DNA of 64,000 nt from Vreelandella neptunia (GCF_034479615.1 NZ_CP140255.1:4650001-4714000), one strand, 5' to 3'. Positions 53,778-63,059 are shown, numbered from the stretch's first letter. Notes: generated from the letters alone by a model not told the origin. Program-made: numbers and translations.

Positions 53778-54608
53778 TTATCGATGGTAGCTCTCTAGTC
53801 CCGGCTTGATGCTCTTGTCATCAAGGAACTGCTTCAGCCCTTGCTCACGCCCCTGCTCAGGATCAAGCTGCTGCGCCTGGTCGAGCTTGGCGTAGAGATA
53901 CTCCTCGTTCTGCTCCCAGGTCAGTTCGCGGCACATTTTGAAGCCCGTCTTGGCAGCACGCATCACAACGGGGTTCTTATCGCGCAACGTTGCTGCCAGC
54001 TCGCGGGTGGCTTCGCGTAATTCAGTCAATGGCACGCTTCTGTTAACCAGCCCCATTTTGGCCGCCTGGGGGCCGGTAAATGTTTCCCCGGTCATGATGT
54101 AGTAGAGCGCTTCACGGTGGCCTACGGTGTCGGCCATGGCTTTGCTAACCAGGTTGCCTGGGGGAATACCCCAGTTGATTTCGGAAAGACCGAATACCGA
54201 CTCGTCGGCGGCAATCGCCAAATCGCAGGCAACCAGCGGCGAGAAAGCGCCGCCAAAGCACCAGCCATTAACCATGGCAATGGTGGGCTTGGCGTAGTGG
54301 CGCAGTAACTTCCACTGCCAGGTAGAGGCGTCACGGCGCACCTTGACCTGAACGATCTCGGGGCTGGCGTCGATCTCGCGGAAGTACTCTTTAAGATCCA
54401 TACCGGCTGAAAAGGATTCACCCTCGCCGGTCAACACTAGTACGTGGGCCTCTTGATCCAGCTCGATGGTCTCCAGCACATCGATCATTTCACGGTTGAG
54501 CGTCGGGCTCATGGCGTTGCGCTTTTCAGGGCGATTCAACGTCACCCAGGCAATGCCCTCTTCGACGTTTACTTTCACGGTTTGCCAGCGATCTTGGTAG
54601 TTACTCAT
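53778..54608 (-). CDS. ech: Hydroxycinnamoyl-CoA (feruloyl-CoA) hydratase/lyase
   Basis: Crotonase-family enzyme of 276 residues that hydrates feruloyl-CoA and splits it to vanillin and acetyl-CoA. The oxyanion-hole segments SAGMDLKEYF and NGWCFGGAFSPLVACDLAIA and the catalytic Glu in LSEINWGIPPGNLVSKAMADTVGHREALYYIMTG are the hallmarks of this subgroup. The gene pairs with vdh and with fcs at 57536. Confidence 0.92.
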   Translation of the reverse strand: MSNYQDRWQTVKVNVEEGIAWVTLNRPEKRNAMSPTLNREMIDVLETIELDQEAHVLVLTGEGESFSAGMDLKEYFREIDASPEIVQVKVRRDASTWQWKLLRHYAKPTIAMVNGWCFGGAFSPLVACDLAIAADESVFGLSEINWGIPPGNLVSKAMADTVGHREALYYIMTGETFTGPQAAKMGLVNRSVPLTELREATRELAATLRDKNPVVMRAAKTGFKMCRELTWEQNEEYLYAKLDQAQQLDPEQGREQGLKQFLDDKSIKPGLESYHR

Positions 54609-54771
54609 CTCTTACTCCTCAGGTTTTATCGAACGACTTACAACGTTACTTATCAAAAACGACTGTTTAACAATCTGTTCAGCGCTGAACTTTTCGCTTA
54701 GCTATCTCCTCGCCATCACGATGGACGTTAACCTTCGCTGGCTCGCGTCATGGGACATGTGACCACCTTGA

Positions 54772-56094
54772 TCAATTTATTAAGTAGACGAAGCCAAGCG
54801 AGATGGCGGGGAAGAGCACCAGCAAAATAATGCGAATAAGATCGGCCGCTAAAAAAGGCAGGATGCCTTTAAAGGTTTCCGTTAAAGGAATGCGTGGCGC
54901 CATGGAGTGGATAATGAAAATGTTCAGCCCCACCGGCGGCGTGATCATGCCAACCTCGACGACCACCAGCGCTAAAATACCGAACCATATCGCCACATCC
55001 GTTGCGGGCATACCGAAGTCCATCCCGGTGACGATGGGCAGAAAGATAGGCACGGTGAGCAGGATCATCGAGAGGCTGTCCATAAAGCAGCCAAGCACCA
55101 AATAGCAGAACAAAATGCCGGCCAGAACCACCCAGGGGCTGATCTCAAGCCCCACTATCCAACCGGCGGTCATTTGCGGAAGCTGGGTCAGGGCAAGGAA
55201 GCTATTGAAGACACTGGCGCCAAGGACAATGAAGAAGATCATTGCCGAGGTCACCGCGGTCTCAAGCACACAGTCCCGCAGGCCGTTCCAACGCAGTCCG
55301 CCTCTTGTTATTGCCAGGGCACCGGTGGAGACCGCACCGACGGCGGCGGCTTCGGTCGGCGTAAAGATACCGGTATAGATGCCTCCAATCACCACGATAA
55401 AGATCGCTGCTCCTGGCCAAACCTCCAGCAGTGAGCGCCAACGCTCGCTCCGGGATGCTTTCGCTTTACTCGGCGCACTGTCAGGGAAAAAGCGCACGTA
55501 AAGCGAGATGGCCAGCATATAGCTGAACACCGCTAACAAACCCGGCACCAGGGCGGCGGCAAACATTTCATTTATGTTTTGCTCGGCCAGAATTGCGTAG
55601 ATAACCAACACCACAGAAGGGGGAATCAAAATGCCCAGGGTGCCGCCAGCGGCCAGTGCGCCGGTCGCCAGGCTGCCGCGATACCCTTGACGCTCCATTT
55701 CGGGCAGCGCCACTTTGGTCATGGTGGCGGCGGTAGCCAGCGAAGAGCCACAGATGGCCCCAAAAGCGCCGCAAGCGCCTATGGTAGACATCGCCAGCCC
55801 ACCGCGGCGGTGACCCAGCCAGTCGTTGGCCGCCTGAAACATGGCTCGGGAGAGACCGGCTCTCGCCGCGAACTGCCCCATCAGCAGGAAAAGCGGAATG
55901 ATGGATAGCGTATGGCTGGAAAAGTGTTCGTAAGGGAGCGTCTTTAAGCCATTTAAAATGCCCATCGGGCCAGTAATCAGCATCATACCTACGGCACCGA
56001 CAACTAGCATGGCCAGGCCAATAGGAATACGCGTAGCCATCATGAATAGCAGTACCACAAAGCCGCTAGCGCCCAAAGTGAGTGGTGTCATCAC
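54772..56094 (-). CDS. dctM: TRAP transporter large permease (DctM family), system 4
   Basis: Membrane protein of 440 residues. ALAAGGTLGILIPPSVVLVIYAI, TPTEAAAVGAVSTGALA and GMITPPVGLNIFIIHSMAPRIPL are the DctM marks. It overlaps dctQ by 4 bp and precedes ech by 163 bp on the same strand. The binding protein of this system appears to be the one at 51175, separated from it by ech and vdh. Confidence 0.9.
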   Translation of the reverse strand: MMTPLTLGASGFVVLLFMMATRIPIGLAMLVVGAVGMMLITGPMGILNGLKTLPYEHFSSHTLSIIPLFLLMGQFAARAGLSRAMFQAANDWLGHRRGGLAMSTIGACGAFGAICGSSLATAATMTKVALPEMERQGYRGSLATGALAAGGTLGILIPPSVVLVIYAILAEQNINEMFAAALVPGLLAVFSYMLAISLYVRFFPDSAPSKAKASRSERWRSLLEVWPGAAIFIVVIGGIYTGIFTPTEAAAVGAVSTGALAITRGGLRWNGLRDCVLETAVTSAMIFFIVLGASVFNSFLALTQLPQMTAGWIVGLEISPWVVLAGILFCYLVLGCFMDSLSMILLTVPIFLPIVTGMDFGMPATDVAIWFGILALVVVEVGMITPPVGLNIFIIHSMAPRIPLTETFKGILPFLAADLIRIILLVLFPAISLGFVYLIN

Positions 56095-56735
56095 AGGTCT
56101 CCCTGGGCGGAGCTTTCTTTAGCCGAGCTGCCTTGAGTCGGACTATTTTGATTCGAACTATTTTGTTTAGAACCTTGCTGATGTGGATCGTAAGTAAACG
56201 CATCGCAGGTGCGATAGAGACACACCAGCGTCAACAGCGCGAACCCCACCAGACCACCGACATACCCCCACCAGAGCGGTATATCCAGCAGCATGCTGGT
56301 TTCCATATAGCGTCGTTTATCGAGCAAGCCATGATAGAGGCGCCAGGTCATTAACCCTGCCACCACCAAAAAAAGCGTTTCTGCGACAACAGCGAGCAGG
56401 CGTTGAACCATGGGCGGCGCATGCATGACCAGTAGATCCACCGTGACATGCCCACCGCGAAGATGGCAGTAAGGTAAAAACAGAAAAACGGCAATGGCAG
56501 TACCCATTTCCACCAGCTCGTAATCGCCAGTGATGGGGCCCACCCATTCCAATATAGGCAGTTCACTTAAGATTGGCGCACTGGCTAGCCACCGGCCAAG
56601 AATACTAACGACGGTGATGATCGCGAGTGCTGCGACCAGCAAGCCGCCGCTTATCGCGGCAACCCTACAGGGTGTCTCAAGGCTACGGCGCATCAATGCA
56701 GTGCCGATTGTCGGTACCGTCGCTAAGCTGCTCAT
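56091..56735 (-). CDS. dctQ: TRAP transporter small permease (DctQ family), system 4
   Basis: Membrane protein of about 214 residues with four hydrophobic segments (GDYELVEMGTAIAVFLFLPYCHLRGGHVTVDLLV is the DctQ core). The ATG at 56735 with GAGAC upstream is preferred over a GTG at 56795. The C-terminal tail is unusually polar, a Ser/Gln/Asn-rich stretch of about 25 residues with repeated SSNQNS-like units. Confidence 0.85.
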   Translation of the reverse strand: MSSLATVPTIGTALMRRSLETPCRVAAISGGLLVAALAIITVVSILGRWLASAPILSELPILEWVGPITGDYELVEMGTAIAVFLFLPYCHLRGGHVTVDLLVMHAPPMVQRLLAVVAETLFLVVAGLMTWRLYHGLLDKRRYMETSMLLDIPLWWGYVGGLVGFALLTLVCLYRTCDAFTYDPHQQGSKQNSSNQNSPTQGSSAKESSAQGDL

Positions 56736-56820
56736 CGCTTCGTCTCTTGTTTTTGGAGTTCGCTGTATGGCTGAAACACACCTTGCGCTATACACCGCGA
56801 GACCGTCACAACCAAACTAG

Positions 56821-56837
56821 TTACTTAATATAAGTAA
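56821..56837 (-). promoter_or_regulatory. Palindromic operator candidate upstream of the ferulate/TRAP operon
   Basis: TTACTTA, three bases, TAAGTAA: a perfect 7-bp-arm palindrome of 17 bp, the usual size for a MarR-family box. It lies 86 bp before the dctQ start and 52 bp after the MarR gene end. It is the strongest short palindrome in this part of the window. Confidence 0.5.
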
Positions 56838-56888
56838 TTGTCTTTGAGAGAGCATGCAAGCGTTGCCGACAAAAATACGCCTAAAGTT

Positions 56889-57392
56889 TTATTCCTCGAT
56901 GGTATCCGCTGCGTATATTTTCACTAAAAGAGACAGCAATTGGCGCCGCTCAATTTCACTAAGTGCTTGAGTTGCATTGATATCACTCTGTTCAGCCAGT
57001 TCTTTTAGCTGTTCGGTTAAGGCTTCCCCTTTTTTGCTAAGAAAAATCCCGTGGGAGCGCCGATCTCGCTTACATCGCACCCGCAGAGCAAGCCCTCTTT
57101 CCTCCAGATTATTAATTAAGCTAACGATTCTGGGCGGATCAATGTCCAGTATTTTGGCTAAATTGGTTTGGGTGATGCCGGGATAGCCTTCAATCACCAC
57201 GAGCGAAGAGAACTGGGCAGGGCGTATTTCATACTCCTGCATGGCCTCATTAAAATGTTTAAAAACGGAGAGTTGAGCCCTTCTCAAGGCGTACCCAAGG
57301 CGATTTTCAAGCACCAGGCCGGCGACAGAAGTCGGCTCTTTTTCTTCGGGCTCAACTTGCTGAACAGACGTGCTTTTTTTAGATGTGGTCAT
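56889..57392 (-). CDS. MarR-family regulator of hydroxycinnamate genes
   Basis: Regulator of 167 residues with the MarR winged helix: IRPAQFSSLVVIEGYPGITQTNLAKILDIDPPRIVSLINNLEERGLALRV followed by the wing CKRDRRSHGIFLS. It is divergent from fcs and lies ahead of the dctQM-ech-vdh-dctP operon. MarR proteins in this setting (FerC/FerR/CouR type) repress ferulate genes until a hydroxycinnamoyl-CoA binds; the same is inferred here. Confidence 0.88.
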   Translation of the reverse strand: MTTSKKSTSVQQVEPEEKEPTSVAGLVLENRLGYALRRAQLSVFKHFNEAMQEYEIRPAQFSSLVVIEGYPGITQTNLAKILDIDPPRIVSLINNLEERGLALRVRCKRDRRSHGIFLSKKGEALTEQLKELAEQSDINATQALSEIERRQLLSLLVKIYAADTIEE

Positions 57393-57459
57393 GCGTCAAT
57401 TCCCATCTTATTTAAATAATTACAACCAAGGTCTTAAATCAGCATCCTAGCCAATCATC

Positions 57460-57472
57460 TAGTTAACAACTA
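57460..57472 (+). promoter_or_regulatory. Small palindrome in the MarR-fcs divergent promoter
   Basis: TAGTT, AAC, AACTA is a perfect 5-bp-arm palindrome in the 143-bp gap between the MarR gene and fcs. It is similar in size to a half MarR box and could be the second operator. Evidence is position and symmetry only. Confidence 0.3.
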
Positions 57473-57535
57473 TAACTATATTCGCCAAGATGACAGCACA
57501 CAACAAATCCAAGATTTTTCGCTATGGAGCTATTC

Positions 57536-59344
57536 ATGTCACTCCCCCCTCCGCTTACCAAGCCACCCCTCCATGAGTACCGACTACACGGGGGCGATGT
57601 TCCCAGCTATCCCAGCAGCATGACCCAGCGCCTAACCCATTGGGCAAGCGAAACACCACTGAGCCCCTTTTTGGCTGAGCGAGAAGAGGGTCGACACAGG
57701 TGGCGAACGCTAACCTTCGGCGAAGCAATGCCACAAGTGATTCGTCTGGCACAAGCACTGATTGATCATGGCCTGTCGACGGAGCGGCCGCTGATGGTGC
57801 TGTCGGGAAACAGCATCGAACATGCTCTGCTTGCCTGTGCCGCCATGCATGTGGGCATTCCCTACGTGCCGGTGTCGCCCTCTTACGCGCTGCTGTCTGA
57901 GGATTTCGTTAAGCTTAGGCATGTGGTGGAGCTGGTAACCCCAGGAATGCTATTTGTCGATGAAGAGACGCGCTTTGGCAAGGCACTGGCAGCCGTTTGC
58001 GATAATAACGTCACCTGTGTGGCCAAGGTACCAGCTCAGCGGGCCCTGGCGTTTGACTCACTGACAGCGACGCCGGCAAGCGCAGAGGTTGACGATGCCC
58101 ACGCCCGTGTAACGCCTGACAGTATCGCTAAACTACTGTTTACCTCAGGGTCGACGGGCATGCCGAAAGCGGTGATTAACACCCATCGCATGCTATGCAG
58201 TAACCAAGCCATGCTGGCGAAACGGCTGAGCTTTCTAGAACGGCGCACCCCGGTGTTAGTCGACTGGCTCCCCTGGCACCACACTTTCGGCGGCAATACG
58301 ATTTTGGGGATGGCAATGCATAACGGAGGCTCGTTATACATTGATGACGGTAACCCCACCGCCCAGGGGGTTCAGCGAACCGTCGAGAATCTGCGCGAAG
58401 TGTCGCCGACGTTTTACTGCAATGTTCCCAAAGGGTTTGAAGCACTAGTCGAGCACTTGCGTAACGATGACACCCTGCGTGAAGCCTTTTTCCGTGACCT
58501 GGAAATGCTGCACTTCGGGGGGGCCGTACTGCCCGCCCATGTGCGCACCGCCTTAGAGAGCCTAGGCAAACAGACGCGCGGGGCTCCAGTTCCCATGTTG
58601 ACGGGGCTGGGCTCTACCGAAGCATGTCTGGCATTTTGCACCGAAGAGCCCAGCGAGACACCGGGGTTGATCGGGCAGCCCGTACCTGGCATGGCGCTGA
58701 AACTGGTAGCGACGGATGATAAGTGGGAGGCGCGCCTCAAGGGCCTCAACATCACTCCAGGCTACTGGCGCGACACCCAGCGAACCAGTGAGGCGTTTGA
58801 CCACGAAGGCTACTACTGTACCGGAGATGCCATGCGCCTTCTTGACCCAGACCACCCCGAACGGGGGCTAATCTTTGACGGCCGGCTAAGCGAGAATTTC
58901 AAACTGGTGACCGGAACCTGGGTCAATGTGGGCACCCTGCGCCTAAACCTTGTCGAGCACTTTGCCCCGCTGGTACAAGACATCGTGGTGGTCGGCGAAG
59001 GGCGTGACTACCTGACGGGCATCGTCGTGCTGAACCTTCCCGCCTGCGAGCAGAAGCTTGGCTCAGCGGATAGCTCCCTTGAAGCTCTGTCCACCGACGC
59101 CAGCCTGCACCAATGGTTCGCACAGCGCCTGGCAACCCACTGCCGCGGCCAGTCAAGCTCCATGCGTTTAGAGCGCCTATTACTGCTCGATCAACCGCTT
59201 TCCGTTGACCGCGGTGAACTGACCGACAAGGGCTCGGTGAATCAGCGCCTAGTTCGCGAGCGCTACTCGGATCTCGTGGCCTGTCTCTACGCTGAGCCAC
59301 TCCACGATCCACGCATTATCCTGCCCACCAGCCCAGCGTCTTAA
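57536..59344 (+). CDS. fcs: Feruloyl-CoA synthase
   Basis: AMP-forming acyl-CoA synthetase of 602 residues that activates ferulate and similar hydroxycinnamates. The ATP-binding motif LLFTSGSTGMPKAV, the LPWHHTFGGN segment, GLGSTEACLAF and YYCTGDAMRL are in order; the C-terminal region carries the KLVTGTWVN motif seen in Fcs rather than the standard hinge. The start 57536 is chosen because GGAG sits 7 bases before it; an ATG four codons upstream has no such site. It is the first step of the pathway with ech and vdh. Confidence 0.9.
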   Translation: MSLPPPLTKPPLHEYRLHGGDVPSYPSSMTQRLTHWASETPLSPFLAEREEGRHRWRTLTFGEAMPQVIRLAQALIDHGLSTERPLMVLSGNSIEHALLACAAMHVGIPYVPVSPSYALLSEDFVKLRHVVELVTPGMLFVDEETRFGKALAAVCDNNVTCVAKVPAQRALAFDSLTATPASAEVDDAHARVTPDSIAKLLFTSGSTGMPKAVINTHRMLCSNQAMLAKRLSFLERRTPVLVDWLPWHHTFGGNTILGMAMHNGGSLYIDDGNPTAQGVQRTVENLREVSPTFYCNVPKGFEALVEHLRNDDTLREAFFRDLEMLHFGGAVLPAHVRTALESLGKQTRGAPVPMLTGLGSTEACLAFCTEEPSETPGLIGQPVPGMALKLVATDDKWEARLKGLNITPGYWRDTQRTSEAFDHEGYYCTGDAMRLLDPDHPERGLIFDGRLSENFKLVTGTWVNVGTLRLNLVEHFAPLVQDIVVVGEGRDYLTGIVVLNLPACEQKLGSADSSLEALSTDASLHQWFAQRLATHCRGQSSSMRLERLLLLDQPLSVDRGELTDKGSVNQRLVRERYSDLVACLYAEPLHDPRIILPTSPAS

Positions 59345-59435
59345 CTACCGGCACTGTTAACATCAGGGCGTCAGCCGCCACCAGAGCGCACGGGCAGCTA
59401 TACGCCGCCCGCTACGCTATTTTGGGAGAATAACT

Positions 59436-60671
59436 ATGACACGCGGGCACTACACGGCATTTGAGGATACCCATTTAGTTGCCGCTGTACGCACACCGTT
59501 CACCGACCTGAACGGTGTACTGGGGGCGATCTCCCCCACGGATCTGGGCATCTGGGTCGCCAAGGCAGTACTGGACATGAGCGGTACACCACCGGCAAGC
59601 GTTGATTCGGTGATCGCTGGGTCGGTGGCACAGGCAAGTTTCGACGCCTATTTACTCCCCCGCCATATTGGATTGTATGCAGGCGTCCCTCAGGAGGTGC
59701 CTGCGCTACACACACAGCGTGTTTGCGGCACCGGTTTTGAGCTGTTGAAACAAGCTGCGGAACAGATTGCACTCGGGCAGGCCAATTGCGTGCTGTGCGT
59801 CGGCACGGAATCCATGACCCGCAACCCAATTGCAGCCTACACGCACAGAGGTGGCTTCAAACTGGGTGCACAGGTGGCCTTCAAAGACTTCCTGTGGGAA
59901 GCGCTAATGGATCCGGCACCCAATGTATCGATGATTCAGACCGCCGACACACTGGCGCAGCGCTATGCCATCACTCGTGAGCAGGTAGACGCCTATGCGG
60001 AGCGCAGCTTCTCCCGGGCGGTCGAAGCCCAAGCGCAAGGGATTCTCTCCACGGATATCATTGCTGTTGAAAACGAAACCTTCTCCCTCCCCGGTTATAG
60101 TGATAGGCGCATTCGCCTACCTCGTAAAATTACCCGGGTAGACCAAGACACACATATTCGGCCTTCGCCTCGGAAGGTATTGAACCAATTGCCGCCGGTA
60201 TACGACGGCGGTGTACAAACGGCTGGTAACAGCGCCGCCGTGGTCGACGGCGCAGCAGCGGCGCTGGTGATGGCAGGGACTCACGCGGCCAGGTCATCTC
60301 TCGCACGCCTATGCGCCACGATCGTGGTTGGCGTAGCCCCCGAGATCATGGGTATTGGACCGGCACCCGCCATTCGGCTACTGCTGGAACGTAGCGGCCT
60401 CACTCTCGATGATATCGACCGCTTCGAAATCAACGAGGCTCAGGGTGCGCAGGTGCTCGCAGTTGCACGTGAGCTGGATCTCGACCCAACCAAGCTCAAC
60501 GTTCATGGCGGAGCTATCGCCATTGGGCACCCACTGGCTGCAACGGGCTTGCGGCTAGCAATGTCCTTGGCCCGACAAATCAAGCGTGATGGCTTGCGCT
60601 ATGGCATAGCGGCCGCTTGCATTGGCGGCGGTCAAGGCATGGCCATTCTGCTTGAGCACTCAGCCGAATAA
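59436..60671 (+). CDS. Acetyl-CoA acyltransferase (thiolase)
   Basis: Thiolase of 411 residues, 91 bp after fcs on the same strand. The nucleophile Cys97 is in RVCGTG, the catalytic His in NVHGGAIAIGHPLAATG and the second Cys in CIGGGQG. Thiolases (Aat) recur in ferulate clusters and were proposed for a CoA-dependent beta-oxidation route, yet Ech here would already release acetyl-CoA. It may handle other hydroxycinnamates or beta-ketoadipyl-CoA. Confidence 0.87.
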   Translation: MTRGHYTAFEDTHLVAAVRTPFTDLNGVLGAISPTDLGIWVAKAVLDMSGTPPASVDSVIAGSVAQASFDAYLLPRHIGLYAGVPQEVPALHTQRVCGTGFELLKQAAEQIALGQANCVLCVGTESMTRNPIAAYTHRGGFKLGAQVAFKDFLWEALMDPAPNVSMIQTADTLAQRYAITREQVDAYAERSFSRAVEAQAQGILSTDIIAVENETFSLPGYSDRRIRLPRKITRVDQDTHIRPSPRKVLNQLPPVYDGGVQTAGNSAAVVDGAAAALVMAGTHAARSSLARLCATIVVGVAPEIMGIGPAPAIRLLLERSGLTLDDIDRFEINEAQGAQVLAVARELDLDPTKLNVHGGAIAIGHPLAATGLRLAMSLARQIKRDGLRYGIAAACIGGGQGMAILLEHSAE

Positions 60672-60742
60672 ACCGCTCGTTCACCTCTTTAATCTACGCC
60701 CTTCTATGTACGCTTGAGCCCCCCTTTTTTCCATACGTGACC

Positions 60743-60768
60743 AAAAAAGGCTGGCAAATCGCCAGCCT
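60743..60768 (-). terminator. Intrinsic terminator after the porin gene
   Basis: A perfect 8-bp stem (AGGCTGGC with GCCAGCCT) and a 5-base loop is followed by six T on the minus strand, 62 bp beyond the porin stop. On the plus strand it may also slow readthrough from the thiolase. Confidence 0.8.
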
Positions 60769-60830
60769 AAAACGTCATCGAAACAGCGGTAAATCACTTA
60801 CACAGTCACCTCACGAGAACGCGTAGAGCG

Positions 60831-62024
60831 CTAGAATTGGAAGGTGGCACTCGCCTGAAGGCGACTAGCATCATTGGAGACCCCATTCACCTGCTCGATA
60901 TCCGCATGCTGGTACTCAAGTCCTACCGTCATGCGCTCGGTAACATCCCAAATCACATTGGCAAACCCATAGTTGAGCGTTTCGAAATGATCGCCATAGC
61001 CTGCGGGTAGGTCTTGCTCAAGACGCGAAACGCCCACTGAACTGAACCAGCTATCCGTCCAGTAGTGATTCAGTGAGAGACCAAATGCCTGGGTTTCAAT
61101 CGTTTCAAGATTGTTACCCTTCACATAGACGTCAGGTGCGTTACGGTGACCTACATTGCCAGGGTTACCCATATAGTTACCGATACCTTCACCGTAGGTG
61201 GCACTGCCTCGCAAGCTGGTTGACGCATTAAAGGGCAAATTAAACTGTGCCTGCACCCCATAGCCAGTGACTTCGTCATCAATGGTATTGGTGATGTTAT
61301 TGGTCGAAAGCTGGCGTGCTATCCCCGATAGCGCAAATAAACGCTTATATTCGTAGCGCAGCGTCAAATCTGGCAGCTGACTCTCCCCATCGGCTACTGA
61401 AGCATCATTGCGGGCTATAACCGTAGTGGGGTTTTCCAATGCAACCGAGAAACTCCCTTCCCCAACAGGCTGCGTATAGCGCAACTGAGCCTGCCGCTCG
61501 AAGGCGTAGCCCTTAGGATCCCCTAGTGCCAGGGTGCGTGTTCCGCCCACGAAGCTCATAAAATTTGACCACGTTTGCCCGGCGAGAAAACCATTCAGTT
61601 CGCCATACGCATGGCGTAGCCCGAACTTACCATCGGGAACAAAATGCCCTTCGAAGTAAGTCGATAAACGCCCATAGTCAGTGGCGGTGTGGGTGCGGAA
61701 ATTCAGGCGGGACTCATAGGCCGTAAAGCTGGTTCGACCATCGGTTCTATTACCGGGGTTCATAACGGCGTAAGGATTAGTTGATGTCCCCAGGTCGTAG
61801 TCGAAGTCGTAAAACGCATCGAGTTTAACGTACCCCCCAAAGGCAATATCTGTTTTGGTGCCTGGAATATTAATCGTTGATCGATGATTCCAGGGTGGGC
61901 CTACACGGCTGGGCTCTCCGGTAACGATAGGCTGCCCGGCTTCTACAACATCAAATGCATGGGCCTGAGAAGCAAGCGCACAGGGAGCGAGAAGAACACA
62001 CGCGACAAAGTGGTTAATTTTCAT
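60831..62024 (-). CDS. DcaP-like outer-membrane porin
   Basis: Outer-membrane beta-barrel protein of about 397 residues with a signal peptide (MKINHFVACVLLAPCALASQAHA). It has the DcaP-family layout: a GYVKLDAFYDFDYDLG strand, RLNFRTHTATDYGRLSTYFEGHF, then GQTWSNFM, and a terminal aromatic residue (QF). The start at 62024 gives a normal signal peptide; upstream codons do not. DcaP-type porins let small carboxylic and aromatic acids into the periplasm, so it probably serves the neighbouring ferulate/vanillate pathway. Confidence 0.82.
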   Translation of the reverse strand: MKINHFVACVLLAPCALASQAHAFDVVEAGQPIVTGEPSRVGPPWNHRSTINIPGTKTDIAFGGYVKLDAFYDFDYDLGTSTNPYAVMNPGNRTDGRTSFTAYESRLNFRTHTATDYGRLSTYFEGHFVPDGKFGLRHAYGELNGFLAGQTWSNFMSFVGGTRTLALGDPKGYAFERQAQLRYTQPVGEGSFSVALENPTTVIARNDASVADGESQLPDLTLRYEYKRLFALSGIARQLSTNNITNTIDDEVTGYGVQAQFNLPFNASTSLRGSATYGEGIGNYMGNPGNVGHRNAPDVYVKGNNLETIETQAFGLSLNHYWTDSWFSSVGVSRLEQDLPAGYGDHFETLNYGFANVIWDVTERMTVGLEYQHADIEQVNGVSNDASRLQASATFQF

Positions 62025-62107
62025 TGTTTGTCTCTGCTTTTGGTCGTAGTGGCTAGTTGTAATTGTTCTCAATGCGAACTCTGATCCGCACTACGTACCA
62101 AAGCTGC

Positions 62108-62141
62108 AAAAAAAACCTCCATCTGTCAATTACAATGGAGG
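62108..62141 (-). terminator. Intrinsic terminator after the VanR-type gene
   Basis: CCTCCAT and ATGGAGG form a 7-bp stem with a 12-base loop, followed by eight T on the minus strand, about 100 bp after the GntR gene stop. It lies just upstream of the porin gene, which therefore has a separate promoter in the remaining space. Confidence 0.7.
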
Positions 62142-62240
62142 CTATACATCTTTCTGATAACACAAACTACTGAATATAAAAGATTTTATTAATTTAATAC
62201 TTTGGTTTAATTACACTATATAACTAAATTATCGGTATTT

Positions 62241-62918
62241 TTATTCAGAATCTGCCAGCAGCTCAGGGTACCGTAGCCCGATCAGCGCATGTTCGCGCAT
62301 CAGCATTTCGGCTCTGGCTCCCTCTCCCCTCTTAAGCGACTGAAATATAAGCTCATGATGGAACTGAGCTAACTGCAATTTTTTAAATTCACGCTCTAAG
62401 TCATCACCATCAATAATGATTGAATCGGCGGCAGCAAAAGGCAGGTGATTATTCCTGGCAATGGCATCCGCCACGACACCGCTGCCGATAGAGTCAATAA
62501 TAATGCCGTGAAAATGTGCATTAAGCTCACTCCATTGATTAATATCTGATTCCAAAAGGTAGCCTTTGTCGATCAGCGCCCTCCCTTTTTGGATCCAAAA
62601 ATTCAATTCCTTATCAACACTCGGCGGCAGGCCCTGCTCAGCAAGCCGCCGAGCAGCCAGCCCCTCCAATACCCCGCGAACCTCAACCGCGCAGTGCACA
62701 TCCACCTGGGTAAACTCACGCACCATAAACCCACGCTTGCCTGCCTGCTGCAGCAGCCCCTCCTGCTCTAAAGTTCGAAATGCAAGCCTTACCGGCGTTC
62801 TCGAAACACCCAGCTGCTCCGCAACCGCAACCTCCCCAAGGCGCTCGCCAGGAGAGTACTTCCCCTCGCTGATCAATTTACGCAGCCGGCTGACGACACT
62901 TTTATCGTTGTTACTCAT
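62241..62918 (-). CDS. vanR: GntR-family regulator (FCD subgroup), VanR-like
   Basis: Repressor-type regulator of 225 residues: an N-terminal winged HTH (GERLGEVAVAEQLGVSRTPVRLAFRTLEQEGLL, about 24-56) and a C-terminal helical FCD effector domain with metal-type residues (LNAHFHGIII, and HHELIFQSLKRGEG). It is divergent from vanA, the layout known for VanR, which releases vanAB when vanillate binds. The role is inferred from family and position. Confidence 0.87.
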   Translation of the reverse strand: MSNNDKSVVSRLRKLISEGKYSPGERLGEVAVAEQLGVSRTPVRLAFRTLEQEGLLQQAGKRGFMVREFTQVDVHCAVEVRGVLEGLAARRLAEQGLPPSVDKELNFWIQKGRALIDKGYLLESDINQWSELNAHFHGIIIDSIGSGVVADAIARNNHLPFAAADSIIIDGDDLEREFKKLQLAQFHHELIFQSLKRGEGARAEMLMREHALIGLRYPELLADSE

Positions 62919-63059
62919 TTAATTTTTCTCTCATATCAACACTGTTTAGCTATTTATTGGCGAACTCTACGAAAGTATAGGTTGACTGCAAAAACCTTCC
63001 TAGCCTTTACTTTGGATCCAATAAGCATAATTACAACACTAAACCATAAGGAGTTAACC
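62919..63059 (+). promoter_or_regulatory. vanA/vanR divergent promoter region
   Basis: TTGACT at 62982-62987 with TTTACT 18 bases later is a candidate vanA promoter. AAGGAG sits about 7 bases before the vanA GTG start. No clear VanR palindrome was seen. Confidence 0.35.
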
